A stretch of DNA of 60,603 nucleotides from Maribacter algicola (GCF_003933245.1 NZ_QUSX01000005.1:51917-112519), one strand, 5' to 3'. Shown: positions 9,184 to 17,785, counted from the first letter of the stretch. The notes: a model not told the origin generated them from the sequence alone. Program-made: numbers and translations.

Positions 9184-10398
9184 ATGCCAGATTCTCATAT
9201 AGAACAAGAATACGTTAGGGACAAAACAAAACTAGTTTTAAAGGTAAATTATATTACTAGTGCTTTGGCCATTGCTTTCGGAATTGTTTGTGTATTTCTA
9301 ATGAATATAAAAGAGGTAATTCCACACGTGCTTTTTCTTTATGGAGTTGCCAATCTTGCCAATACGCATGTGTATCGATATACAAAAAAGATTGATATTA
9401 CTTACTACATATCTTCATTTATGGCCTTGGTCAGCGCTCTGATCGTGACCCTTTATAGTGGAGGCATCAATAGTTCCTTTATTTTTATGTTGGCCCTAGT
9501 GGTATTTGCCGGGTACGTGAATACACGTAAACAAGGTCGGTTTTTTTCATACTTGACTTTTGGCATCATCATTTTCATATTCTCGCAAAGTTTTCCTGAA
9601 CTAAGCTTTACACGAAATCTTGTTCCAACTGAGTTCAGAAGTGTATTCAGTCTCTTATCGGTATCTTTTTCCCTCTTTTTATTGGGCAGCATCTTTGGAA
9701 AGGATTTACTAAAGTCGCACAACGCCCTATACAAGTCAAAAAAAGAGCTCACACTGCAAATGCACGAAAAGGAATTACTCTTAAAAGAAGTGCACCACAG
9801 AGTGAAGAACAATCTTCAAACGGTATCCAGTCTCTTGAGCCTTCAGACCCGTAATGTGGAGGAAACCAGAATGAAGAATCTCTTGAAAAGCACGCAGAAC
9901 CGTGTAATTTCCATGGCCATGGTACACGAAATGCTCTATATGCGTAAGGACATTAGTCAAATCGAATATAAATCCTATGTACAGGAACTTAGCGAATATT
10001 TGATCCGATCCATAAAAGGTTTGGACAGTAAAGTCCAACTAAAAATCGATATCCCTGAAATCAAATTGGGAATCGATACGGCCATTCCATTAGGTCTTTT
10101 GATAAACGAAGCTGTCACCAACGCACTCAAATATGGTTTTGCAGATGATCAGGAAGGGGAAATCTATATTGCCCTTAAAAAAGAAATAGATAAACACTAC
10201 GTGCTAAATATTGGTGATAACGGCGTAGGTTTTCCCGATACCATAAGCTATAAGAATTCCAAATCCTTGGGGCTCAAATTGATTCACAATCTTACAAGAC
10301 AACTTAAGGGATCCATACAGAAAGATACAAGCAAAAAAGGGACCAACTATATTATTAGGTTTCAGGAAATAAAACAGCAATTGTCACCGGTAGCATAA
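9184..10398 (+). CDS. Orphan sensor histidine kinase, HisKA_2 type
   Basis: Membrane sensor kinase of 404 residues. Six hydrophobic segments fill residues 18-175, with no extracellular sensor domain of any size, then a short coiled linker. The phosphoacceptor region HHRVKNNLQTVSSLLSLQ (about 203-220) is the HisKA_2 signature. The ATPase domain follows, with N-box LLINEAVTNALKYGF and G-box IGDNGVGFP. No response regulator lies beside it, so the partner is elsewhere. The neighbours (oxidoreductase, amidohydrolase) have their own gaps of over 100 bases and suggest no operon. Confidence 0.9.
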   Translation: MPDSHIEQEYVRDKTKLVLKVNYITSALAIAFGIVCVFLMNIKEVIPHVLFLYGVANLANTHVYRYTKKIDITYYISSFMALVSALIVTLYSGGINSSFIFMLALVVFAGYVNTRKQGRFFSYLTFGIIIFIFSQSFPELSFTRNLVPTEFRSVFSLLSVSFSLFLLGSIFGKDLLKSHNALYKSKKELTLQMHEKELLLKEVHHRVKNNLQTVSSLLSLQTRNVEETRMKNLLKSTQNRVISMAMVHEMLYMRKDISQIEYKSYVQELSEYLIRSIKGLDSKVQLKIDIPEIKLGIDTAIPLGLLINEAVTNALKYGFADDQEGEIYIALKKEIDKHYVLNIGDNGVGFPDTISYKNSKSLGLKLIHNLTRQLKGSIQKDTSKKGTNYIIRFQEIKQQLSPVA

Positions 10399-10528
10399 AT
10401 TTCTACTACCAAATCTGCTTACTTCACAATATTGATTGAAACAACGTATTGGGTATCCTGATTTCCCCCGATATTTCCTATATTTAGAAAGCTATTATAA
10501 CGCGAAGCTTTCACCAACCTAAAACCAA

Positions 10529-12115
10529 ATGAAAAAAGTATTCTTCCCGATTTTCCTATTAGTCCTTTGTATAAACATTTCATTTTCCCAATCCCTGGAG
10601 GGTGATGGCCCCTATCCACAGTTAATAATTCGCGGGGTCATGCTGATCAATGGAAATGGGGCACCGCCTCAAGGACCTATTGACATAGTCGTAGAAAATA
10701 ATATTATCAAGGACATCCAAGTTGTTGGGTATCCTGGGGTAAAAATCAAAGAATCGGATAGGCCACAATTGAAACCTGATGGCAAGGAGTTGGACTGTAC
10801 CGGAATGTACCTCATGCCCGGTCTTATTGATATGCACGGACATATTGGTGGAAAAGCCCAAGGTGCAGAACCTGATTATGTATTCAAACTATGGATGGCC
10901 CATGGAATCACCACGGTACGGGAACCGAGCGGGAGGGGCGTTGACTTCACCATGGACCTCAAGAAAAAAAGTGAAAAGAATGAAATCATTGCCCCACGTA
11001 TTATGGCCTATACGGCATTTGGGCAAACCAGTAAATCATTCAATCCACTCAATGACATTCCTATCTCCACTCCAGAACAAGCAAGGGAATGGGTTAGGGC
11101 CAATGCCAAAAAAGGTGCGGACGGCATAAAATTCTTTGGGGCAGAACCAGAGATTATGGAAGCGGCCTTGGACGAAAATAAAAAATTGGGGCTGGGTTCC
11201 GCTTGCCATCATGCCCAATTAAGTGTTGCAAGATGGAACGTACTGCACTCTGCACGTGCTGGTCTAACATCCATGGAACACTGGTACGGACTCCCGGAAG
11301 CTTTATTCGACAGTAGAACGGTACAGGATTACCCTTTGGACTACAACTACCAAAATGAACAACATCGCTTTGAAAATGCGGGTAACCTATGGTCGCAGGC
11401 TGCGGAACCGTATTCTGAACATTGGAACAGTGTGATGAACGAACTGTTGGAACTCGATTTTACCCTGGACCCAACTTTCAATATCTACGAGGCCAGTAGG
11501 GATTTACATAAGGCCAGAAGAGCGGAATGGCACGAGGATTATACACTTCCTACTCTCTGGGAGTTTTATCAGCCCAGTAAAATATCGCACGGTTCTTATT
11601 GGCACGACTGGGGAACCGAGCAGGAAGTGGCCTGGAAAAAGAACTACGATCTTTGGATGACCTTCGTCAACGAATACAAAAACAGGGGTGGCAGGGTCAC
11701 CACTGGATCTGATTCCGGTTTTATTTTTCAATTGTACGGTTTCGCCTATATACGTGAATTGGAATTGTTGAGGGAGGCCGGATTCCATCCCTTGGAAATC
11801 ATCAGGTCGGCTACTTTGAACGGAGCCGAGGCCCTTGGAATGGATGACAAAATAGGCAGTGTGGCAATAGGAAAATTGGCCGACTTTGCCATTATAGCCG
11901 AAAATCCACTTCAGAATTTAAAAGTACTTTACGGAACAGGTGCCATCAAACTTACCGAAGACAATCAAGTAGTTCGTGTTGGTGGTGTAGAATATACCAT
12001 CAAAGATGGGATAATCTATGATTCAAAGGCATTATTGGCCGATGTAAAACGACAAGTGGATGAAGCCAAGGCCAAGGAAAATTATACGATAAAACAACCT
12101 GGTATCAAACAGTAA
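10529..12115 (+). CDS. Secreted amidohydrolase family protein
   Basis: Metal-dependent hydrolase of the amidohydrolase superfamily (imidazolonepropionase/dipeptidase-like branch), 528 residues. The signal peptide is MKKVFFPIFLLVLCINISFS. The first metal motif GLIDMHGHIGG is near residue 100; later SACHHAQ (about 226) and TTGSDSGF (about 390) supply further His and Asp ligands. ATLNGAEALGMDDKIGSVAIGKLADFAII is split across the usual C-terminal family motif. Substrate unknown; likely a peptide or cyclic amide taken in the periplasm. A larger relative with a beta-propeller is at 47992. Confidence 0.88.
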   Translation: MKKVFFPIFLLVLCINISFSQSLEGDGPYPQLIIRGVMLINGNGAPPQGPIDIVVENNIIKDIQVVGYPGVKIKESDRPQLKPDGKELDCTGMYLMPGLIDMHGHIGGKAQGAEPDYVFKLWMAHGITTVREPSGRGVDFTMDLKKKSEKNEIIAPRIMAYTAFGQTSKSFNPLNDIPISTPEQAREWVRANAKKGADGIKFFGAEPEIMEAALDENKKLGLGSACHHAQLSVARWNVLHSARAGLTSMEHWYGLPEALFDSRTVQDYPLDYNYQNEQHRFENAGNLWSQAAEPYSEHWNSVMNELLELDFTLDPTFNIYEASRDLHKARRAEWHEDYTLPTLWEFYQPSKISHGSYWHDWGTEQEVAWKKNYDLWMTFVNEYKNRGGRVTTGSDSGFIFQLYGFAYIRELELLREAGFHPLEIIRSATLNGAEALGMDDKIGSVAIGKLADFAIIAENPLQNLKVLYGTGAIKLTEDNQVVRVGGVEYTIKDGIIYDSKALLADVKRQVDEAKAKENYTIKQPGIKQ

Positions 12116-12146
12116 TGGTACTATTGGGACGCTTGTAAAGCCCGTG

Positions 12147-12266
12147 TTATCTTTTATTTTGGTCTACGGGTATTTTAATCGGTTTTAAGTCTCCCTTTGA
12201 TTTTGGAAAAATAACCAAATAGGTTGCAATCAATAATCCGGCAATAAGTGTGATAGATAGTAACAT
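12147..12266 (-). CDS. Possible small membrane protein, 39 residues
   Basis: Start codon at 12266 on the minus strand. Residues 1-20 (MLLSITLIAGLLIATYLVIF) are a single hydrophobic helix, followed by a short polar tail PKSKGDLKPIKIPVDQNKR. It fills the gap between the amidohydrolase and the peptide gene at 12327. The helix-plus-tail layout resembles the protein at 2824, though the sequences differ. There is no detectable ribosome site, and composition alone supports it, so this is tentative. Confidence 0.4.
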   Translation of the reverse strand: MLLSITLIAGLLIATYLVIFPKSKGDLKPIKIPVDQNKR

Positions 12267-12326
12267 AGCTTTAAGGTTTAAGTGTATGACACGCTAAAGT
12301 GCCTTATATGTTCGGTAGGTCAAATT

Positions 12327-12584
12327 TTATGCCAATTTAGGGGTATCGTTCTTTGTTGTGAAAAATAGCGCGCTTTTAACCCTGGAATTCTTATGTCGAT
12401 ATAACCTTGCAATTCCAGTTTGTCCTTCTTTCCCTATAACATCCATAGTATCGGTTTGAACGGTGCTGTCTATTAGGATGACACTTTCTTGAAGTGTGGC
12501 TACCTTTACATTGACTTTACCATCTTGAGCCAAGGAAGTTCCTCCGAAAAAAAGAACTAGGGAAAGGGTTAAAATAGCTTTCAT
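12327..12584 (-). CDS. Small secreted peptide, KNSRVK family (copy B)
   Basis: An 85-residue protein: signal peptide MKAILTLSLVLFFGGTSLAQ, a variable Thr/Val/Asp-rich middle, and the family C-terminus ARLYRHKNSRVKSALFFTT ending PKLA. It is the most divergent family member in the middle section and is not part of the 1.9/17.4 kb duplication. Its promoter carries the same class of repeats at 12643-12709. Unknown function; conservation is concentrated in the basic C-terminal block, which is therefore the likely active part. Confidence 0.75.
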   Translation of the reverse strand: MKAILTLSLVLFFGGTSLAQDGKVNVKVATLQESVILIDSTVQTDTMDVIGKEGQTGIARLYRHKNSRVKSALFFTTKNDTPKLA

Positions 12585-12642
12585 AACATTGATTTGGGTT
12601 ATATAAAGCTAACTTGGCAAGTAAATTAATATCGGTATATCT

Positions 12643-12742
12643 CGCTGAAATACACCATTTTTCGGCCTTTGGATTTTTGTTGGATGAAGTGTAAAAAACC
12701 CTCGGTAAACGGGTTGTTGTTCTGGTTCAGCTTATCGATGAA
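12643..12742 (-). promoter_or_regulatory. LytTR-like repeats upstream of peptide gene B
   Basis: Read toward the gene (minus strand): TTTACCG (12709-12703), TTCATCC (12688-12682, inside ACACTTCATCC) and TTCAGCG (12649-12643). The first two are 21 bp apart. The last lies at -65 to -59 from the ATG at 12584, exactly as in the three sister genes. The position expected near -86 is poorly matched. A further TTCATCG sits at 12742-12736. Seen: motif and spacing. Inferred: LytTR-type regulation. Confidence 0.5.
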
Positions 12743-12809
12743 TAAAGCACTTTAACGACCATTTTATTGTAATTAAACAGAAGCAGGGATTAAATCCAAC
12801 GAAAAATAC

Positions 12810-15359
12810 TTAACTATTTTCCTTACGGAGCACTTGAAGTGGCGGACTTTTTAGTACCGAAATATTATTGCTAAGCCCTATCATTAAAACCAGCAACGTA
12901 ATGCCAGGAAGTACCACTAAAAATGGAATCCAAGACGGTACAAAGGGTGTTTCGAAAATAAAATATGCCAGGAGCTGACTCCCAATCAAGGATAACAATA
13001 CCCCGATGCCACTTCCCAAAATACCCAAGTACAGGTATTCCAGTGCCGTGATTTTAAGAATCTGGCCGCTCTTTGCACCAATGGTCCTTAAAAGTACGCT
13101 TTCCCGAATCCGTTGGTATTTGCTATTTCGTACAGAACCTATAAGCACAATAATTCCGGTAAGGATGCTGAAGAAAGCCATAAAACTTATCACCCAGGAT
13201 ATTTTGTCCAATATACTTTCTACGAGGGTAATCACCTGCCGTAAGTCCAAAATGGAAACATTGGGAAATTTCTTTACCAATTCTCGCTGTAAGTTGGCGG
13301 ATGAAGACTTGTCCGGGGCATTGGTGGTCAATACATGAAACTGTGGTGCATTTTCCAAGATACCTGTTGGGAAAACAATGGAAAAATTAAGCTGCATTCT
13401 ACCCCAGTCCACTTCCCGGATACTCCCTACGACCGTCTCCATCAACATGCCCTGTACATTAAACAGCAACGTATCGCCTACCACTACCTGTGCGTCTCTA
13501 GCTACATTATCCGCCAATGAGATAGGGACCGGGCCATTTGGAGGCATATTCTTGGTAAACACTCCAGATATCAATTTTTCAGACCCAATAAGCGAGTCTC
13601 TATAGGTTACCCTAAACTCATGGTTAAGAATCCATTTATTGATACTGGTTGTTGTATCCAAACGGATTTCATTGACACTACGGTCCTTGATACGTTCCAT
13701 ACGCATGGTAACGATCGGGATGTTATCCAAAATGGGTAATCCTTTTGGGGTTACCGTATTTATAATTTCCTGCTTTTGGTTCGTCTGCACATCGAACATA
13801 ATGATATTGGGACTCTTTTCATTGGACTCCACCACGGCCTTGGCCAATAAAAAGTCCTTGGTAAAGTACAGGGTGCTGATCAAAAAGGTCCCAATTCCAA
13901 TGGCCAAGATTAAAACGGCTGTTTGGTTATTGGGCCGAAATAAATTCAATAGGCTTTGCCTTGATGTAAAACTCCAAGATTTTGGAAAATACTTTTTAAC
14001 CAATCGCATGAATAAGATGGAAACTCCTCCCAAGATGGAGAAGGTGACCAAGATACCCACAACAAACCCCAGTGCATATTTAAGGTTGTCCAAGAGCCAC
14101 AAAGCGAACAAAAAGACAAACAGTACAATGGCCAAAACGACCCATATCTGGGCCTTTCTTGATTTTACCCCAGTATTCTCCTGAACCCTCAGAACTTGCA
14201 AAGGTGATACGAACCATGTATTGAGCAAAGGGGAAAGGGCAAATAAGACGGACATGAGCACTCCTAAAATCAAACCGACGGCTATTGCGGAATACGAAGT
14301 GGAGATTTCAACCTCAAACGGTAGAAATTCCTGCAATATCATGGGGAAGGTCTGCTGGAGCAATAGTCCAATGACCGTGCCTATGAATCCACCTAACAAT
14401 CCCATTCCAGAAATTTGCAGGAGATATATTAAAAATGTCTGTTTTCTAGTGGCTCCCAAACATTTTAGAACGGCCACTGCCTTCAGTTTTTCCTTGATAT
14501 AGATATGAACGGAGCTTGCGATTCCCACACAACCCAAAAGCAGGGCAATGAATGCCACCAAGTTTAGAAATCTACCTACATTGTTATATCTTCTTCCCAA
14601 CCGGTCACTGGTAGAAGTATGGGTATCCAAATCGGCATTTTGTTCATCCAAGATAGGGTCCACTTCCTTATCAAGTTGTTCCAGGTCCGCATCCGGGGAT
14701 TTAAAATAATAGGCATATTCTAACCGACTTCCCTTTTGCAGTAATCCGCTAAGCTCCATATACTCGAAAGGAACGATAATAGGTGGTGCTACTGATGTTC
14801 CAATGCCTGTGCTTCCAGGTGCGGTAATCAAAGATCCAACTATCGGGAAGGTAATGCTCCCCAATTTTACACTGTCCCCCACTTTTAAATCGAACTGGAT
14901 CATGGCTGTGGCATCCACCAAGGCACCGCCTTTTTCCTGATACTCTAAGGCCGCGGTGGCCGGTTCTGTTTCCAATTCTCCATAAAAAGGAAAATTCCCT
15001 TCCACACCCCTAACCTGTACCAATTTGGTTTGGCCGTTTTTTACAAAGGCGGCCATGGAAGCAAATTTCACCTCCATGGCTCCAGCCCCACCCAAAGAGT
15101 CCATGATTTGAAGTACACGTTCATTGGCAGGCTCATTACTGTCAATTAGAAAATCGGCCCCCATTAAAGCCTTGGATTGCCCTCCAATATTCTTCTGAAG
15201 GTTTTCACTGAAAGATTGAATCGATACAACGGCCGCAATGCCCAGAATAATACTTCCCATAAAAAGGAAGAGTCGTCTTCCACTGGCCTTGCCATCACGC
15301 CAAGCCATTTTAAGCAACCATATAAATGGGGTTTTGGTAGATGTTTCTAAACCGTTCAA
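12810..15359 (-). CDS. ABC transporter permease, FtsX/YbbP-like
   Basis: An 849-residue inner-membrane permease with two FtsX-type modules. There is one N-terminal helix (FLFMGSIILGIAAVVSI), a large periplasmic domain, then two groups of three helices (about 265-400 and 715-840) with extra helices between (about 405-460 and 485-505), as in YbbP. Its start overlaps the stop of the ATPase gene at 15356 by 4 bp (ATGA), so the two are translated together. In E. coli the ybbA-ybbP genes sit divergent to tesA, and the same layout holds here. The substrate is unknown; MacB-like mechanotransmission or lipid extraction is suggested for the family. Confidence 0.9.
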   Translation of the reverse strand: MNGLETSTKTPFIWLLKMAWRDGKASGRRLFLFMGSIILGIAAVVSIQSFSENLQKNIGGQSKALMGADFLIDSNEPANERVLQIMDSLGGAGAMEVKFASMAAFVKNGQTKLVQVRGVEGNFPFYGELETEPATAALEYQEKGGALVDATAMIQFDLKVGDSVKLGSITFPIVGSLITAPGSTGIGTSVAPPIIVPFEYMELSGLLQKGSRLEYAYYFKSPDADLEQLDKEVDPILDEQNADLDTHTSTSDRLGRRYNNVGRFLNLVAFIALLLGCVGIASSVHIYIKEKLKAVAVLKCLGATRKQTFLIYLLQISGMGLLGGFIGTVIGLLLQQTFPMILQEFLPFEVEISTSYSAIAVGLILGVLMSVLFALSPLLNTWFVSPLQVLRVQENTGVKSRKAQIWVVLAIVLFVFLFALWLLDNLKYALGFVVGILVTFSILGGVSILFMRLVKKYFPKSWSFTSRQSLLNLFRPNNQTAVLILAIGIGTFLISTLYFTKDFLLAKAVVESNEKSPNIIMFDVQTNQKQEIINTVTPKGLPILDNIPIVTMRMERIKDRSVNEIRLDTTTSINKWILNHEFRVTYRDSLIGSEKLISGVFTKNMPPNGPVPISLADNVARDAQVVVGDTLLFNVQGMLMETVVGSIREVDWGRMQLNFSIVFPTGILENAPQFHVLTTNAPDKSSSANLQRELVKKFPNVSILDLRQVITLVESILDKISWVISFMAFFSILTGIIVLIGSVRNSKYQRIRESVLLRTIGAKSGQILKITALEYLYLGILGSGIGVLLSLIGSQLLAYFIFETPFVPSWIPFLVVLPGITLLVLMIGLSNNISVLKSPPLQVLRKENS

Positions 15360-16045
15360 GCTAGGGTTTTAGTTTGATTGGAAATAATTTTACCACCTTT
15401 CAAGCGAATGATTTTTTGGGTTAACTGGGCCAAATCCAAATCATGGGTGACTATAACCAAGGTCGTTCCCATTTCCTTGTTCAGCTCGAACAAAAGTTGA
15501 ATGACCTTTTCACCGGTCTCCTCGTCCAGGTTACCCGTGGGCTCGTCTGCAAATAAAATATCGGGGGTTGTTGAAAAAGCCCTCGCCAAGGCGACCCGCT
15601 GTTGTTCCCCACCTGATAACTGTGAAGGATAATGATCGTACCTGCTCCCAAGACCTACTTTGTCAAGCAAATCCTTGGCCATATTTTGGGCGTTGGGATT
15701 ACCTTGCAATTCCAAAGGAACACTAACGTTTTCCATGGCTGTTAATGTAGGCAATAATTGAAAATCCTGAAAAATAAACCCGACCTTTTGGTTTCGTAAC
15801 AACGCCAATTCATCCTCGTTCAGGTGGCTAAGTTCTACTCCACAGAGTTCAATACTGCCTTCATCTACGTGGTCCAAACCTGCACATAATCCTAAAAGTG
15901 TCGTTTTACCACTTCCCGAAGGGCCAACAATCGAAAAAGTTTCACCGGCCTCAATGTCGAATGAAATACCATCCAAAACAGTTAAATAATTAGAACCACT
16001 TTTATAGGTTTTCCTTAGATTCCGTACGTTTAATATCTTTGCCAT
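15356..16045 (-). CDS. ABC transporter ATP-binding protein, YbbA/LolD-like
   Basis: A 229-residue ATPase partner of the permease at 12810. It has Walker [12 protein letters not shown]-loop [12 protein letters not shown], signature [14 protein letters not shown] and Walker [13 protein letters not shown] place the start at the ATG at 16045 ([17 protein letters not shown]), which begins directly with the ATPase fold; a longer frame to 16114 adds 23 residues unlike the family and would run through the divergent promoter. The gene pair is divergent from the TesA-like lipoprotein at 16104, with a 58-base intergenic region. Confidence 0.92.
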   Translation of the reverse strand: MAKILNVRNLRKTYKSGSNYLTVLDGISFDIEAGETFSIVGPSGSGKTTLLGLCAGLDHVDEGSIELCGVELSHLNEDELALLRNQKVGFIFQDFQLLPTLTAMENVSVPLELQGNPNAQNMAKDLLDKVGLGSRYDHYPSQLSGGEQQRVALARAFSTTPDILFADEPTGNLDEETGEKVIQLLFELNKEMGTTLVIVTHDLDLAQLTQKIIRLKGGKIISNQTKTLA

Positions 16046-16103
16046 AAATCGTTTGGTACAAGCTAACAAAGTAAACAAATGATTTCTACTTTTAGAAGAA
16101 ACC

Positions 16104-16829
16104 ATGATGCACAAAGTATTAAAGTTTAGTTATTTTTTGGCCTTTTTAGTCCTATTTGCCTGCGGCGAAGGTAAAAAACAGGACAATACTTCTGGGGAAG
16201 GTAAGGACGAATCCACGGAATCCATTCAGCAAGTGGAAAGCACCAACGAAAAGGTCATCCTTTTTTTTGGGAATAGTCTTACCGCCGCTTATGGATTGGA
16301 AACGGAGCAGGGATTCCCCAATTTGATTCAGCAGCGAATCGACTCCTTGGGGTTGAACTATACAGTAATCAACTCCGGACTGAGTGGAGAAACGACCTCT
16401 GGAGGCCTCAATAGGTTGGATTGGGTGTTAAACCAAGATGTGGACATCTTTGTATTGGAACTAGGTGCCAACGACGGCCTTCGGGGTATTCCTTTAGATA
16501 AATCAAGGGAAAACCTTCAGAAAATTGTCGATGCCGTCCAAGAAAAAAACCCGGAAACCATCATTATTCTTGCCGGTATGCAGATTCCCCCCAATATGGG
16601 ATTGGAGTATACGGCAGAATTTAGGGGTATGTATTCAGACCTTGCGGAAGAAAACGATATTTTGCTTATTCCCTTTCTATTGGAAGGGGTAGCGGGCGAA
16701 CCGGAACTAAACCTGGAAGATGGAATACACCCAACGGCGGAAGGCCAAAAAATAGTCGCCGAAAATGTTTGGGATATTCTGGGACCCGTAGTCCTTGAAG
16801 AAAACGAAACTGAAACATCCCAGGATTAG
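16104..16829 (+). CDS. TesA-like SGNH esterase lipoprotein
   Basis: Arylesterase/lysophospholipase L1 family, 241 residues. Lipobox LFACG with Cys near residue 20 predicts a lipoprotein, followed by a Ser/Glu-rich linker. Block I is FFGNSLTAAYG (nucleophile Ser near 58), block III is LGANDGLRG and block V is DGIHPTAEGQ, giving the Ser/Asp/His triad. E. coli TesA is soluble and periplasmic, so membrane anchoring is a variant. It is divergent to ybbA/ybbP-like genes as in Proteobacteria. The stop codon overlaps that of the convergent peptide gene at 16826 by 4 bp. Confidence 0.92.
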   Translation: MMHKVLKFSYFLAFLVLFACGEGKKQDNTSGEGKDESTESIQQVESTNEKVILFFGNSLTAAYGLETEQGFPNLIQQRIDSLGLNYTVINSGLSGETTSGGLNRLDWVLNQDVDIFVLELGANDGLRGIPLDKSRENLQKIVDAVQEKNPETIIILAGMQIPPNMGLEYTAEFRGMYSDLAEENDILLIPFLLEGVAGEPELNLEDGIHPTAEGQKIVAENVWDILGPVVLEENETETSQD

Positions 16830-17062
16830 GCCAATTTTTCAGTTTTTTCTTCCACAACAAAAGATAGGGCTCGCTTTACCCTTGAATGCTTAAGTACAAA
16901 AATACCTGTTACCGCAGGGAGCTTTTCACCCAAATTAGTTTGGTCCATGGGTTCAGTAATGGGCATTGAAATGGTTCTTACTTTCATTTCAGATACCGGT
17001 TTCTGAGCTTGGGCAAAAGCGCCCGTGCAGATAACAAGCATAAAAAAAAGAATGGTTTTCAT
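16826..17062 (-). CDS. Small secreted peptide, KNSRVK family (copy C)
   Basis: A 78-residue protein from the ATG at 17062: signal peptide MKTILFFMLVICTGAFAQAQ, a KVRTISMP patch like copies A and D, and the C-terminal block KHSRVKRALSFVV ending EKLA. A longer frame to 17110 adds 16 residues ahead of the signal peptide; the 17062 start is chosen because it gives a proper leader and places the promoter repeats at the same distances as in the sisters. The last two codons overlap the end of the TesA-like gene. Confidence 0.75.
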   Translation of the reverse strand: MKTILFFMLVICTGAFAQAQKPVSEMKVRTISMPITEPMDQTNLGEKLPAVTGIFVLKHSRVKRALSFVVEEKTEKLA

Positions 17063-17120
17063 TAGTAGGTAGATTTGGTCTGTATATAACTCCATCATTG
17101 TTGATTTCAAATTCAGGATT

Positions 17121-17240
17121 CGATGAAGTGTTAGGTTTTACCGATGAATTTCAAACTTTTCGATGAACAACATTGGTTAATAAGTAATTTCCTACATTAA
17201 TATTTTAAGTTCATCGATGTTTTCGTGCATTTCATCGATA
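17121..17240 (-). promoter_or_regulatory. LytTR-like repeat array upstream of peptide gene C
   Basis: Three exact TTCATCG copies face the gene on the minus strand: 17167-17161, 17148-17142 and 17127-17121, at -105, -86 and -65 from the ATG at 17062 (steps 19 and 21 bp). An AGTTATA box lies at -28. Two further exact copies, TTCATCGA at 17210-17217 and 17231-17238, are 21 bp apart but point the opposite way. This is the clearest array in the window and defines the motif ACnTTCATCGA. Confidence 0.65.
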
Positions 17241-17373
17241 AATTAATTCGATTCCTACATGTTTAAAGTAGATGATTACCAAAAAATAGATGGAGGTACT
17301 TGAAAAGTTTTGAAGGGGTAGCCCCAAACCTGCCATTCGGCAGGTAGGGATACCGAGGGGATAATATTGTAGT
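17241..17373. repeat. Intergenic stretch with REP-like hairpin 3' of peptide gene D
   Basis: The gap between peptide genes C and D. Bases 17317-17362 hold a palindrome with core ACCTGCC (17328-17334), loop ATTC, GGCAGGT (17339-17345) and near-matching outer arms (GGTAGCCC against GGGATACC), flanked by GGGGATAATA. It is the inverted counterpart of the element at 2155-2210. Bases 17241-17316 are AT-rich; a 7-codon frame at 17290 is not convincing and I see no gene there. Confidence 0.55.
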
Positions 17374-17610
17374 CTAGGCCATTTTAGGGCTGGTCGCTCT
17401 TGTAGCAAAGGAAAGTTCCTTTTTGACCCTTGAGTTTTTGAATCGGTACAAACGGGCCACTTCCTGTTTTCCTTCCATCTTTATTGATTTTTCGGTTTGG
17501 GTATCTATGCCCATCACTATCGTCTGTACCTTTGAGTTCTCGGTCCTGTCCTGTGCGCTGGCCGCGGTCCCTATTAAGAAGATGAAGAAGATGGTTGCTA
17601 TTGTTTTCAT
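17374..17610 (-). CDS. Small secreted peptide, KNSRVK family (copy D)
   Basis: A 78-residue protein. The signal peptide is almost identical to copy A (ending GTAASAQ), and the C-terminus LYRFKNSRVKKELSFAT ending SPKMA is the same over the key block. Differences cluster in the middle, so the copies are diverging where copies B and C also vary. It arose from copy A (or the reverse) by an inverted duplication of about 450 bp that carries promoter and 3' hairpin. Function unknown. Confidence 0.8.
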   Translation of the reverse strand: MKTIATIFFIFLIGTAASAQDRTENSKVQTIVMGIDTQTEKSIKMEGKQEVARLYRFKNSRVKKELSFATRATSPKMA

Positions 17611-17785
17611 GACTTACGTTTGTTACACTATTATAACTGGCGCAAGCGTATTTGAGGGGGTTGCCATTCGTTGAAAAACAAGCATTTCTCGATATCCGGC
17701 AACATAACGGACAATGTGTAAAATTCAATCGACGAACGTACTCGGCGTAAAAAACAGGTTATCGAAAAAAGGTGTTTTTAATCGA
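17611..17785 (-). promoter_or_regulatory. Promoter of peptide gene D, duplicate of the 1.7-1.9 kb promoter
   Basis: Toward the gene (minus strand): TTCGTCG (17736-17730), ATTGTCC (17715-17709), GATATCG (17696-17690) and TTCAACG (17675-17669), at -126, -105, -86 and -65. The first sits in ACGTTCGTCGA, one mismatch from the AlgR core CCGTTCGTC. AGTTATA at -28 is conserved. The spacer sequences have drifted from copy A more than the repeats and the region next to the ATG. Confidence 0.6.

Noticed and set aside
12736..12742. Additional TTCATCG-type copy at about -155 of peptide gene B
   Set aside because: Not in phase with the fixed positions; kept only as a note within the promoter entry.
17290..17313. 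Seven-codon plus-strand frame after the orphan TTCATCGA pair
   Set aside because: Too short, not conserved with any peptide copy, and runs toward the palindrome.
17423..17674. Plus-strand frame of 83 codons over peptide gene D
   Set aside because: Mirror image of a real secreted peptide gene; its hydrophobic segments come from the reversed signal peptide coding region.
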